A stretch of 64,000 nt of DNA from Modicisalibacter radicis (lineage in GTDB: Bacteria > Pseudomonadota > Gammaproteobacteria > Pseudomonadales > Halomonadaceae): positions 1 through 64,000 of the forward strand of contig NZ_CAAHFN010000044.1 of the NCBI RefSeq assembly GCF_900961225.1, written 5' to 3'. The position numbers and the translations under genes were made by a program. Below are positions 45,417-53,794 of the stretch, in pieces (the stretch's first letter is position 1; each line of letters starts with the position of its first letter). Below the pieces are notes generated by a model, which did no database searches, was not told the origin of the DNA, and saw only the letters and a program-made list of their open reading frames with translations.

Positions 45417-45721
45417 AGAACATTCCCTGCGTTTGCGTAGTGTCGATAGGTCTAGGCCATCGACTTTTTATCGAATCGGCTCGAGCGTTAACCGGCCGAT
45501 TCGTCATTTATCGTAACCATATTGTGAGGCGTTTTTATGACGAACATCAACATCCGCGGAGTAGAATATTAAGACTTGGTGAGCGCTTGTAACTAGATAA
45601 GTAACTAAATGTTAACTACTTGCTAGTACAAGCGATTTAGTGAGGAAATGCGAGCCATTTGTGATGAAGGAACTAGGTAAAGCGTCTCGATGTAGCGCTT
45701 CGTTGAAATCGTGTAACGTTT
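45417..45721 (-). promoter_or_regulatory. flhDC upstream regulatory region
   Basis: 305 bp without a gene, visibly more AT-rich than its surroundings (about 45520-45720). It contains the inverted repeat at 45584-45634 and the hairpin at 45701-45727. This is where class 1 flagellar control should act. No single sigma-70 promoter could be chosen with confidence. Confidence 0.6.
45584..45634. repeat. Inverted repeat in flhDC leader
   Basis: CGCTTGTAACTAG (45584-45596) faces CTAGTACAAGCG (45623-45634), complementary at 12 of 13 positions around a 26-bp AT-rich centre. It could be an operator pair or an mRNA stem controlling flhDC. Confidence 0.65.
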
Positions 45722-45727
45722 TCAACG
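45701..45727 (-). terminator. Hairpin at end of flhB-like gene
   Basis: 8-bp arms CGTTGAAA / TTTCAACG with an 11-nt loop. The right arm overlaps the stop codon of the gene at 45722-46018. No T tract follows, so terminator function is uncertain. Confidence 0.4.
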
Positions 45728-46018
45728 ATTTTGGCGGGTCGCTACAGCGTCCTGGTCGAGCTCGTAGACCCAGACCAGCAACTCGGCGATGACCTGATAG
45801 AGCATCGGCGGAATCCGCTCGTCGAGATCGATCTGCATCAGCAGACCGACCAGCTCCGGCGCGTCATGCACGAAAATACCCTGGCGGTTGGCCTCGGCGA
45901 CAATGCGCTCCGCCAACTCACCGTAGCCCTTGGCGATGACATGCGGGGCCTGGTCGCCCTCCCGGTAGGCCAGTGCCACGGCCTGACGGCGGCCGTCGGA
46001 ATCTCGCTTGTAACTCAT
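45722..46018 (-). CDS. FlhB C-terminal domain homologue (FlhX-like)
   Basis: A 98-residue cytosolic protein matching the part of FlhB after the NPTH cleavage site (AVALAYREGDQAPHVIAKGYGELAERIVAEANRQGIFVHDAPELVGLL). It has no membrane helices and no NPTH motif. Such proteins are found beside fliK in several proteobacteria and can substitute for the cleaved FlhB C-domain. Here it follows fliK by 21 bp with GGGAGG before the ATG. Its role in the substrate switch is inferred from position. Confidence 0.85.
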   Translation of the reverse strand: MSYKRDSDGRRQAVALAYREGDQAPHVIAKGYGELAERIVAEANRQGIFVHDAPELVGLLMQIDLDERIPPMLYQVIAELLVWVYELDQDAVATRQNR

Positions 46019-46039
46019 GATCGGGGCCTCCCGGCACGC

Positions 46040-47221
46040 TCAGGAATCGGAATGGCTCGCGGGGTCGTTCGAGCCGGGCAGGACGCTGACCCGAACGCTT
46101 TCGAAGCCACACTGGTACAAGCGCTCTTCGAAGGCCGCCTGCGAGCGCTTGAGGGTCGTCAGGGAGGTTTCCTGATCGGCATGGATCGTCAGCGTCAGGG
46201 AGCGCTGGCGCAAATGCAGCTGGACGTCGAGCTCACCGAGGTTGGCAAGCCGCAGACTGAGCCGGCTGTGCCAAGGCAAGTCCTCTTCATCGCCGCCCTG
46301 CCCGCCCTGGGCGTCGCGCTCCTGAAGCCCGGCCGGCAACTGCAGCGTCAAGGCCATGAACAGCCCCGACCAGATATCGCCCTCCCAGCGCAGCGTCGGC
46401 GTCACCAGCAACTCGAGCTGGTGACGCACCACGCGCTGCAGCGCATCCTCGGTGGATTCGTTGGCGCGAATGTTGTCCGCCGCATCCTGCGCCAACCCGG
46501 CATTGGAGGCCATCCGCAGCGCATCGTCCGCTTCGCCAGCGGGCCTGGCCAGCGTGCCAGGCCCGCCGGCGACTGTGCTCGCTGCCGGCGGCGGCAACAA
46601 GGGCGCCTGCTCGCTTCCTCGCTGGGTCGTCGTCGGCACCAGGCGCGACTGCGCCAGGGCCGGCGCGTCAGCCCGCGACTCGCGCCCGGTACCCGTCATG
46701 AGCCCCCCTTGCAACTGGGCCTGCATCTGCGGCTCGCGCATCAGCGCGGCGCTCGGCAGCTCGCCGCGAAACCAGCGGGCAAGGTGCGATTCATAGAACA
46801 GACCGCTGCTTTCGATGCTGTTCTGCAGGCTCGACGCCACCAATGGCACATGACTCATGTCCGGCTTTGTCAGCAAGGGGCCGGCCGGGGCGATGACCGA
46901 GGGCGGCGCGGGAAACTTGACGAGGATATCGGCGATGGTGCGTGCCGCGGGGCTGAAATGAGTCGCCGTCGAGGACGGCGGCGGCGTCAATGCCTGGCGG
47001 GGAGCGGTCTGAGGCTCGCCTTCCTTGAACGCGGGTTGCAGCAGGGCGCCACCCGCGCGCCCGGACTCCAGCCGGGAATCGCTTTGCAACGCCTGGGGGG
47101 CACTACCCGGCGTCATCGGCCTTACCGGTTCGAGCATGTCCCGGTTGATCGGCACATCGCTTCGCTTACCCAGCACTTGATGGAGCAGGGTATCGAGTAT
47201 CGGAGTGACGACGCCGCTCAC
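46040..47221 (-). CDS. fliK: Flagellar hook-length control protein FliK
   Basis: 393 residues. A low-complexity Pro/Ala/Ser/Gln-rich N-terminal and middle part (about 1-270) serves as the ruler. The C-terminal Flg_hook domain (about 285-375) has LPWHSRLSLRLANLGELDVQLHLRQRSLTLTI. FliK meters hook length and triggers FlhB to switch export to filament proteins. GTG 47221 overlaps the fliT stop. Sequence outside the C-domain is not conserved, so the call depends on that domain and the neighbours. Confidence 0.85.
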   Translation of the reverse strand: MSGVVTPILDTLLHQVLGKRSDVPINRDMLEPVRPMTPGSAPQALQSDSRLESGRAGGALLQPAFKEGEPQTAPRQALTPPPSSTATHFSPAARTIADILVKFPAPPSVIAPAGPLLTKPDMSHVPLVASSLQNSIESSGLFYESHLARWFRGELPSAALMREPQMQAQLQGGLMTGTGRESRADAPALAQSRLVPTTTQRGSEQAPLLPPPAASTVAGGPGTLARPAGEADDALRMASNAGLAQDAADNIRANESTEDALQRVVRHQLELLVTPTLRWEGDIWSGLFMALTLQLPAGLQERDAQGGQGGDEEDLPWHSRLSLRLANLGELDVQLHLRQRSLTLTIHADQETSLTTLKRSQAAFEERLYQCGFESVRVSVLPGSNDPASHSDS

Positions 47222-47580
47222 TTACGCCCTTGGCCGATCGGTACCGCCGTTGCGCTCGCGCGATAGGCACGATTGGCGTTGAACTGGCGGCGATTGCTGC
47301 CGATCAATTCACTGAGCTCCTCACGTCGCGCCTCGAGCCGACGGCGCGTCTCCACATCCTGCTCGAGGATTCGCTCGAGCAGTTCCGCCTTGCGTGTCAT
47401 GCCCGGTTCGTCGAGCAGACCATTGGCATCGCACGCCTTGAGGTTTTCCACAGCCACGACATAGGCCGACTCCTCCTCGACCAGGCGCGTCCAATCGCCT
47501 TCGCGCGCCAACCCCAGCATCTGCGTCGAGCGCAACAACAATCGCTCGTATTCCGCAATCACATCTCTAGCCGCCGTCAT
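47218..47580 (-). CDS. fliT: FliT-like flagellar chaperone
   Basis: A 120-residue all-helical protein with FliT features: N-terminal YERLLLRSTQMLGLAREGDWTRLVEEE and a basic C-terminal tail. FliT chaperones the cap protein FliD and, in Salmonella, restrains FlhDC. Placement directly after fliS and two genes after fliD supports the call; primary sequence conservation is low in this family. It starts 6 bp after fliS. Confidence 0.75.
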   Translation of the reverse strand: MTAARDVIAEYERLLLRSTQMLGLAREGDWTRLVEEESAYVVAVENLKACDANGLLDEPGMTRKAELLERILEQDVETRRRLEARREELSELIGSNRRQFNANRAYRASATAVPIGQGRK

Positions 47581-47586
47581 GCGTCG

Positions 47587-47982
47587 TTAGCTCCTTGCCG
47601 CCGGCGCTATTTCACGCCAGGCGGTTCCAATATCATCGAGCAGCCGAGCGGCCTCATCGATTCGCTTCTCATCATTGTGCAGGTTGGCCTGCAACAGCAG
47701 GCGCACCACGTAATCGTATAGCGAGGCCAGCTGACCCGCTATCTCGCCGCCCTTTTCAGGGTCCAGCGACGCCGCCAGGCCATTGTTGACGATATCGATG
47801 GCCTTGGAGAGCGCCTTGCCCTTCTCGGCCATGTTGCCCTGCTGCAAGTGCAGCCGCGCCGCCCGCAGCGACGCCTGTGCTCCGTCGAACAGCATGACGA
47901 TCAACTGGTGAGGGCTGGCCGCCATGACCCCGGTCTCGACCCCCATGCGCGCATAAGCATTTGCGCCACGCATCGTACTCAT
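47587..47982 (-). CDS. fliS: Flagellin export chaperone FliS
   Basis: A 131-residue four-helix chaperone for flagellin. The family signature is present: ANAYARMGVETGVMAASPHQLIVMLFDGA near the N-terminus and SLYDYVVRLLLQANLHND in the third helix. It binds the C-terminus of FliC and delivers it to FlhA. It lies 22 bp after fliD in the normal fliDST order. Confidence 0.95.
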   Translation of the reverse strand: MSTMRGANAYARMGVETGVMAASPHQLIVMLFDGAQASLRAARLHLQQGNMAEKGKALSKAIDIVNNGLAASLDPEKGGEIAGQLASLYDYVVRLLLQANLHNDEKRIDEAARLLDDIGTAWREIAPAARS

Positions 47983-48004
47983 CGTTTCTCGATCCCCTGT
48001 TCGG

Positions 48005-49408
48005 TTACTGCGACGTCTGTGCTGCCATGGCGTCGAATTGCTGGGTCAGGTAGCTCATGGTGGAGTTCATCTGGGAGACCAGCGTATCCATCTGGGCAAA
48101 CTGCTGGCGGTAACGCTCGACGGTGTTATTGATGGTTTCTTCGGTGCGCGTGTAACGCTCCTTCAAGGCATCGATACGATCTTCATAGCCGGTGGTGGCG
48201 GAGTCGATGAGTCCCTTGTCATCCAGCATCGTGCTCAGCGCGCCATCCAGCTTGCCGGCCAGCCCCTCGCCCTCTTCGCCGCTACCCTGGAAGAACTGCT
48301 GCAGCCCCGACAAGTTATTGCTGACGGCGTCGGACAGCTTGTCCTCGTCGACCTCCAGGGTGCCTTCCAGGGACAGCTCGACGCCGATCTCCGAGAGCAT
48401 GCTGAACGTGCCCTCGCCGGCGCTGTCGCTCATCACCCGGCGAAGCTGGGTCTCGACGCTGCGCAGCGTGCTGTCGCCCAGCAGGGTACCGGCGGCGCCA
48501 CTGTCACTGTCGTACGAGGACAGCGTGTCGATGGTCTTTTGCAGCGAGTTGTAGGCATCCACGAAGGATTGCACGGTATCCTGGATGCCCGCTTCGTCCC
48601 GGGTCACCTTGACCGTTGCAGGCTCGGCCTCATCGACGAGGGCCGAAATGTCCAGGGTCACCCCCTGAATGGCTTCCTCGACCGAGTTGGAAGCGCTGGT
48701 GATGGATATGCCGTTCACCTTGAGGGCGGCGTCCTGTGCCGTTACGGTCTCGGACATCTGAGTGGTGCTACCCGCAGCTGCACCAGGATCAAACGTGAAC
48801 TTGTCATTGGTGGCCGCATCGGCCCCGGACATTGCCACCGTCATCGCGGAGGCAGCACCGGTGTCCTTGGCATTGAGCGTGAGACGGTAGCCCGAGCCGT
48901 CATTGATGATCGACGCGGCGACATCGCCGTCCTGCTCGTTGATCTTGTCGCGCAGATCTTCCAGGGACTCGTCGCCCGTCAAGGCCAGGTCGATCGAGGT
49001 GGTTTCCCCGTCGCTGGATGTCTGGGTGATGGTGAAACCGGTCGCCCCCAGGGCACTGGTGGTATCGCTCACCTGACCGCTGGCGACGGAGTGGGCCTGC
49101 GCCAGCTGCGACACGCTAACCTCATAACTGCCCGGCACGGCACTGGTTTCCGCGCTGGCCGTCACCCCTTCGCCGGTCACCTTGGACGAAACGGCCTGAA
49201 AACTCTCCGGCTCGGTCAGCTTGGCGGAGGCCTGCTGGAGCTTGTCCAGCGCCGACTCGAGCTTGCCCAGGGCGGAAATCTTGGCCTTGTAGCTGGACTG
49301 CTGAATAGTGATCGGTTCGAGCTGCTTGCGCTCGGCACTTTCAAGCTGATCCAGCAGGTCGTTGAGAGGCAATCCCGAACCGATACCCAGTGATGAAATG
49401 CTCGCCAT
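48005..49408 (-). CDS. fliD: Flagellar filament cap protein FliD
   Basis: A 467-residue hook-associated protein 2. The N-terminal FliD domain starts MASISSLGIGSGLPLNDLLDQLESAE. A variable middle follows, and the C-terminal coiled coil (about 380-460, ERYTRTEETINNTVERYRQQFAQMDTLVSQMNSTMSYLTQQF) is typical. The cap promotes flagellin polymerisation. ATG 49408 gives the family N-terminus; an earlier in-frame start at 49456 adds an unrelated basic leader. A sigma-28 promoter lies at 49496-49522. First gene of fliDST-fliK-flhX. Confidence 0.95.
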   Translation of the reverse strand: MASISSLGIGSGLPLNDLLDQLESAERKQLEPITIQQSSYKAKISALGKLESALDKLQQASAKLTEPESFQAVSSKVTGEGVTASAETSAVPGSYEVSVSQLAQAHSVASGQVSDTTSALGATGFTITQTSSDGETTSIDLALTGDESLEDLRDKINEQDGDVAASIINDGSGYRLTLNAKDTGAASAMTVAMSGADAATNDKFTFDPGAAAGSTTQMSETVTAQDAALKVNGISITSASNSVEEAIQGVTLDISALVDEAEPATVKVTRDEAGIQDTVQSFVDAYNSLQKTIDTLSSYDSDSGAAGTLLGDSTLRSVETQLRRVMSDSAGEGTFSMLSEIGVELSLEGTLEVDEDKLSDAVSNNLSGLQQFFQGSGEEGEGLAGKLDGALSTMLDDKGLIDSATTGYEDRIDALKERYTRTEETINNTVERYRQQFAQMDTLVSQMNSTMSYLTQQFDAMAAQTSQ

Positions 49409-49495
49409 GGTAGTCCCCCGATGTCTGCGCCATTTAACCAGTACCGCCCGCCCCACGACTCAGCGAAAAGGCGGGGTTTAGGCTATCTATTCAGT

Positions 49496-49522
49496 GTATC
49501 GGCGAACTTCGTCGGGACTTTA
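49496..49522 (-). promoter_or_regulatory. Sigma-28 promoter of fliD
   Basis: On the minus strand TAAAGTCC-N11-GCCGATAC: 6 of 8 at minus 35, 7 of 8 at minus 10, exact 11-bp spacing, about 85 nt before the fliD start. Confidence 0.75.
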
Positions 49523-49679
49523 GGGTCAGTTCGACAGCTACCGGCGAGGCTCCCCCGGCTGGTCATGACTGGCACGCTGGGTCATCATGGTCGGCCTTCT
49601 CGCTTCATTTTGCGCCCGAACCGGGCGATCGCCAAGCCCGGCCTCGCTCGATCGCAGACATTTCAGCCAAGGACACCCG

Positions 49680-50195
49680 ATGGACGACGCGACCTCCGTT
49701 ATCGCCGAATACCGCCGCTGGCAGCGCTTTCAGCGCCAGGACCAACTGGAGCGAGAGCATGCGGCGGCATTGCGCAAGCTCGCCGACTCGGGCGCGATGG
49801 CATCCCGGGTAACGCAGGGTTATCGCAGCATGGCCGACAAGGGCGCTCAGGAAGGCGCCTGCTACCGCACGCTGTTTCGCCGCCAGCGCGACGACACCAC
49901 CTCGCTGACGTGCGAGGGCTGGCTATTCATACGCCGCGTGCTCGCCGAAGGCGGCACCACCCGGGTACGCGCCACCCTGCTGGAAAGCTTCACCCTGGAA
50001 GGGGGCAGCGTCGATCCGGCGAAAGACTCGCCGAGCAAACCAAGTAAAGTGACGCTGGAAATTTTCGACGAAATCCTGGTCCAACGCGACATGACGCTGG
50101 GTTGCCGTATCGACCGCCATGACGATGATCGCGACACGCAATTCGTCACCTTCCTGGACAGCGTGCGCGGCGACCTGGCCAAACACATGAAGTAG
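49680..50195 (+). CDS. Hypothetical protein
   Basis: 171 residues, not recognised. It begins with a charged helix (SVIAEYRRWQRFQRQDQLEREHAAALRKL), has no signal peptide or membrane segment, and then has a mixed alpha/beta region (SLTCEGWLFIRRVLAEGGTTRVRATLLESFTLE). Two cysteines lie about 25 residues apart. The start at 49680 has AAGGA upstream; the longer frame from 49587 runs through non-conserved DNA. It is divergent from fliD, but no sigma-28 site points its way. Confidence 0.65.
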   Translation: MDDATSVIAEYRRWQRFQRQDQLEREHAAALRKLADSGAMASRVTQGYRSMADKGAQEGACYRTLFRRQRDDTTSLTCEGWLFIRRVLAEGGTTRVRATLLESFTLEGGSVDPAKDSPSKPSKVTLEIFDEILVQRDMTLGCRIDRHDDDRDTQFVTFLDSVRGDLAKHMK

Positions 50196-50292
50196 TACGA
50201 CCGTCCCGACGACACCGTGGCTTCGAGCTGGCGTCACTCACAGCACCCCGGTGCCGTCCATTCACTGTACGAAACAACAAGGGAGTAGCCCC

Positions 50293-50907
50293 ATGTCCAC
50301 AGCTTCACCCAACCTCGCCGGCCCGACGCTGAAACTGGAGACCCTTGACAGCAAGGTCACCATACGCCGTCCCACGGCGGTTTCCAGACTTGACGTCGAC
50401 AGCCCGGCTCGCGCCCTGCTGACCGATTTCTCGCAGACCGGCGCCTTCACCATCAGCGCCTCGAGCTCCATATCGCACGCGCTGGACCTGATGAAACAGG
50501 GCGGCGTGCGGTTGCTGTTCGTCATCGACGCCAGCAACAACCTGACCGGTGTCGTCACGGCCCGGGAACTGATCGGCGGACGCCGGGTGACGATGGCGAT
50601 GCACCAACACCAGGTCGACCGCTCCGAGGTTACCGTCGATATGGTCCAGACGCCGCGCCAGGAACTGCATGCCCTGCCGCTGAATCAGCTGGAGCGCATC
50701 ACCGTCGGCGAACTGGTCGAGGCCCTGAAGGCGTTTGGCGACCAGCATCTGTTGATCACCGATACCGAAGGCCAGGACGGCCAGTGTCTGCGCGGGATGG
50801 TCTCGGCAGCCGATGTCGGACGGGCGCTGGGCATCAGCCTCGACCGCCCGCCGGAAGCACGCAATTTCGCCTCCATCTGCCAGGTGATTCTCGGCCACGA
50901 ACTCTGA
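50293..50907 (+). CDS. CBS-domain protein
   Basis: A 204-residue soluble protein with two CBS motifs: ISASSSISHALDLMKQGGVRLLFVIDASNNLTGVVTARELIG (split, about 58-100) and a second around about 130-185 (ITVGELVEALKAFGDQHLLITD, MVSAADVGRALGI). Paired CBS domains usually bind adenine nucleotides and regulate a partner; no partner domain is fused here. AAGGGAG precedes ATG 50293. Its target is unknown. Confidence 0.8.
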   Translation: MSTASPNLAGPTLKLETLDSKVTIRRPTAVSRLDVDSPARALLTDFSQTGAFTISASSSISHALDLMKQGGVRLLFVIDASNNLTGVVTARELIGGRRVTMAMHQHQVDRSEVTVDMVQTPRQELHALPLNQLERITVGELVEALKAFGDQHLLITDTEGQDGQCLRGMVSAADVGRALGISLDRPPEARNFASICQVILGHEL

Positions 50908-50940
50908 TGGCTTGTGCCATCGCCAGCCACAGGCGGTGGG

Positions 50941-50968
50941 TGGCAAAGTCAGCTGGGGCGCGTAGAAT
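50941..50968 (+). promoter_or_regulatory. Possible sigma-70 promoter
   Basis: TGGCAA (50941-50946) and TAGAAT (50963-50968) spaced by 16 bp, upstream of the gene at 51098. This is a modest match to consensus. Confidence 0.35.
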
Positions 50969-51097
50969 GAGGCCCCGTCAACAAGACGCGTAAGCGCCAA
51001 AAATCCCTGACAAGCGCCGGAGCGGGGGGCCTCTCGATCCGTACGGTTATTAACGCGCAGCGCGACCTGGCATGCGCAACCGATAGGGGAACAGCCC

Positions 51098-51631
51098 GTG
51101 GTTCTTGGCAACTGGCTGAAACGCCGGCACAAGAAATGGCAAAAGATCTGGGTCGTCAAGCAAGTCGACGAGGCGGACGAGGCGCTGCTGCATCTCTGTG
51201 GCGAAGGCGCCGTCGAAGCCGACGATGCCGCGCAGTTGCTGAAGCGACTGCGTGACGGTGAATACCGGGGCGCCGTGCGCATGAAGGAAACCGGCGCCTT
51301 GCTCAATGCCGGTCAGTTCGCCGCGCTGATTCCGCAGGACGACTTCCAGCTCTACAGCGATCGTGACGCCAACTGGCGCGGTCGCCAGTGGCATGTCGCC
51401 TGGACGCCGCAACGCTGCTGGCTGCATGAGGGACGGCTGGTCACCCTGCCGAGCCAGGTCGATGGCCACCCTTGCCTGGTCAGCAGCGAGGACGTCAGCG
51501 ACATACGCGCCAAGGCCGAAGCGTCCGATACACCGGCACCCTATTTCGCGCTCGAGTCACTCGACTCCATCCGGCGCGACGGGCCCACGCCGCCCGGGCA
51601 CCAAGGCTCCAGAAACGATCGCTCTCGCTAA
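51098..51631 (+). CDS. Hypothetical protein
   Basis: 177 residues, not recognised. The basic N-terminus (VLGNWLKRRHKKWQKIWVVKQV) could bind membrane or nucleic acid. No transmembrane segment, no obvious motif. The last 30 residues are Pro/Gly/Arg-rich and probably disordered. It starts with GTG 51098 behind AGGGGA. The stop is 8 bp before the next gene's ATG, so it may be co-transcribed with the MFS carrier. Confidence 0.65.
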   Translation: MVLGNWLKRRHKKWQKIWVVKQVDEADEALLHLCGEGAVEADDAAQLLKRLRDGEYRGAVRMKETGALLNAGQFAALIPQDDFQLYSDRDANWRGRQWHVAWTPQRCWLHEGRLVTLPSQVDGHPCLVSSEDVSDIRAKAEASDTPAPYFALESLDSIRRDGPTPPGHQGSRNDRSR

Positions 51632-51639
51632 GGAACCGC

Positions 51640-52854
51640 ATGTCCCACACTTTCGCCTGGCGTCGGCTGCTGCCCTTTCTGGCGCTGATGATCCTGGTCG
51701 CGCTCAACCTCCGCCCGGCGCTGTCCTCGATGGCGCCGATGCTGGTCCGCATCCAGCAGGACCTGGGGCTGTCGGGACTGTCGATCGGCGTGCTTACCAC
51801 CCTGCCGGTGCTCTGCCTGGGTGTTTTCGCCCCGCTGGCGCCCTGGCTGACCCGGCTGCTGGGGGCCGAGCGCACGCTCAGCGTGGCATTGCTGCTGCTC
51901 GGCGTCGCGCTGATCGTGCGTGCCAACTCGCACCCGCTACCGCTGTACCTGGGTACGCTCGGGGTCGGCGCGGCGATCGGTATCGCCGGCACGCTGCTGC
52001 CGGCACTGGTCAAGCGCGAACTCGCCCAGGGCGCCGATCTGGTCACCGGCGTCTACACCATGGCGCTGTGCCTGGGAGGTGCGCTGGGCGCCGGCTTCAG
52101 CGTGCCCCTGGCCGAACTGCTCGGCAGCTGGCGACTGGCGCTGGGAAGCTGGGCCGCGCTGGCCTTCATTGCCCTGCTCGCCTGGCGCCTGCAGATGCCG
52201 CATCCCCGGCCGGAGCGCTCGGCATTGCCGCGGCGCGGTCCGAGGCCGCGCCTCACGCGTCAGGCCCTGGCCTGGCAGGTGACCGGCTACATGGGCAGCC
52301 AATCGGCGCTGGCCTATATCGTCTTCGGCTGGCTGCCGACGCTTCTGCAGCGGCGTGGCATGGACGAAGCCGCCGCCGGCTGGCTACTCGCCGCTTCGGT
52401 CATTGCCCAGCTGGTCACCGCGCTCGGCGCGCCCTGGCTGGCGCGGCTGGGTCGCGACCAGCGTCCGACCATCCTGGCCCTGCTGGCGTGTACCGCGACG
52501 GGCGTCATCATCCTGCTGCAGGCGCCGCTGGAGTGGCGCTGGTGGGGTGCGATGCTGCTCGGCCTCGGTCAGGGCGGCAGCTTCAGCATGGCGCTGACGC
52601 TGATCGTACTGCGCAGCGCCAATTCGCAACTGGCCGGCCAGCTTTCCAGCATGGCCCAGGGCATCGGCTACAGCCTCGCCGCCACCGGCCCGCTGCTGGT
52701 CGGCATCCTGATCGAGTTCAGCGACAGCATGGAACTCTTGACGCTGGTGCTGCTGGGCTTCATCGGCGCAGCAGCGGTCTGCTCGCTGCTCGCCGGGCGA
52801 CAACGTCAGCTGGACATCGACGACCAGGGGCGGTTGTTTACCCGCCGCGGCTGA
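51640..52854 (+). CDS. MFS transporter, CynX/NimT family
   Basis: A 404-residue inner-membrane carrier with twelve hydrophobic segments. The family-specific first helix is LMILVALNLRPALSSMAPML, and NQLRPAL-type and GYMGSQSALAYIVFGWLPT motifs are present as in CynX/NimT (cyanate, nitroimidazole) relatives. Substrate unknown. AAGGA precedes ATG 51640. Its 3' end overlaps the 3' end of pxpC by 17 bp on the opposite strand. Confidence 0.85.
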   Translation: MSHTFAWRRLLPFLALMILVALNLRPALSSMAPMLVRIQQDLGLSGLSIGVLTTLPVLCLGVFAPLAPWLTRLLGAERTLSVALLLLGVALIVRANSHPLPLYLGTLGVGAAIGIAGTLLPALVKRELAQGADLVTGVYTMALCLGGALGAGFSVPLAELLGSWRLALGSWAALAFIALLAWRLQMPHPRPERSALPRRGPRPRLTRQALAWQVTGYMGSQSALAYIVFGWLPTLLQRRGMDEAAAGWLLAASVIAQLVTALGAPWLARLGRDQRPTILALLACTATGVIILLQAPLEWRWWGAMLLGLGQGGSFSMALTLIVLRSANSQLAGQLSSMAQGIGYSLAATGPLLVGILIEFSDSMELLTLVLLGFIGAAAVCSLLAGRQRQLDIDDQGRLFTRRG

Positions 52855-53794
52855 ATGGCGCGCCCTCCGCGAGGCTGGCCAGAAAGCGACGATGCTCGCG
52901 CTGCGCGCGTTCCCGGGACTGCGCGACGAAACGGACCGCCTGCCCCGGCGCGCACTGCGCCAGCCGCGAGCAGGCCAGCGGCGTCAACGCCCCCAGCCGT
53001 GGATAACCGCCGATGGTCTGGCGATCGTTGAGCAGCACGATCGGCTGGCCGTCGGGCGGCACCTGCACCGCCCCCAGCGCAATGCCCTCCGAAATCATGC
53101 CGTCGATTGCGCAGGCCAGCGGCGCGCCGGCGAGACGCACGCCCATGCGATCGGCCCGCTCGTCGACCCGCCAGGTCTGGTTGAAGGCGCGATACAGGCT
53201 CTCGCCCGGGAAATCGCCGACCTGGGCACCGGGGATCAGCGCCAGCCACGGCATGCCCGGGTAATCGAGGCGCTGGTCGACGGGCACCTCGCGCAGCGTG
53301 CGCCGGGCCGCCACGAACTCCAGCCGATCGCCCGCCTCGAGCGCATGGCCGTAACCGTCGAGGCCGCCGAGTTCCTCGCGCACCACGCTCGCCACGCTGC
53401 CCAGTACCGGCTCGGCCTGGAAACCGCCCGGCGCGGCCAGGTAGGCGCGCAGCCCGGCCCTGGGAGCGGCAAACGCCAAGCACTGTCCGGCGCGGAGCGA
53501 AAAGCTCCGCCACGGTGCCAGCGGCTCGCCGTCGAGGGTCGCCGAAAGATCCGCCCCGGCCAGCGCCAGCGTGCTGTCGTCCTCGGCGACCAGGGTCAGC
53601 CCGCCGCCCAGAGCGATCTCCAGGACCGGCGCCCCCCAGCCATTGCCCAGCAGCGCATTGGCCCAGGCCCAGGCGTGCAGGTCGGCGGGACCGCCCTGGG
53701 TCACGCCGAGCCGGCGCACGCCGAAGCGCCCGGCATCCTGCAGCAGCGCCAACGGGCCGGCGCGCTCGACATGCAAAGCCGTCGTTTCGCTCAT
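52838..53794 (-). CDS. pxpC: 5-oxoprolinase subunit C (carboxyltransferase-like)
   Basis: A 318-residue member of the biotin-dependent carboxyltransferase / allophanate hydrolase subunit 2 family. Motifs are LLQDAGRFGVRRLGVTQGGPADLHAW, GRAYLAAPGGF-type strands, ADRMGVRLAG and SEGIALGAVQVPPDGQPIVLLNDRQTIGGYPRLG. PxpABC hydrolyses 5-oxoproline (pyroglutamate) to glutamate using ATP. The start overlaps the pxpB stop. Last gene of pxpABC. Confidence 0.9.
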   Translation of the reverse strand: MSETTALHVERAGPLALLQDAGRFGVRRLGVTQGGPADLHAWAWANALLGNGWGAPVLEIALGGGLTLVAEDDSTLALAGADLSATLDGEPLAPWRSFSLRAGQCLAFAAPRAGLRAYLAAPGGFQAEPVLGSVASVVREELGGLDGYGHALEAGDRLEFVAARRTLREVPVDQRLDYPGMPWLALIPGAQVGDFPGESLYRAFNQTWRVDERADRMGVRLAGAPLACAIDGMISEGIALGAVQVPPDGQPIVLLNDRQTIGGYPRLGALTPLACSRLAQCAPGQAVRFVAQSRERAQREHRRFLASLAEGAPFSRGG

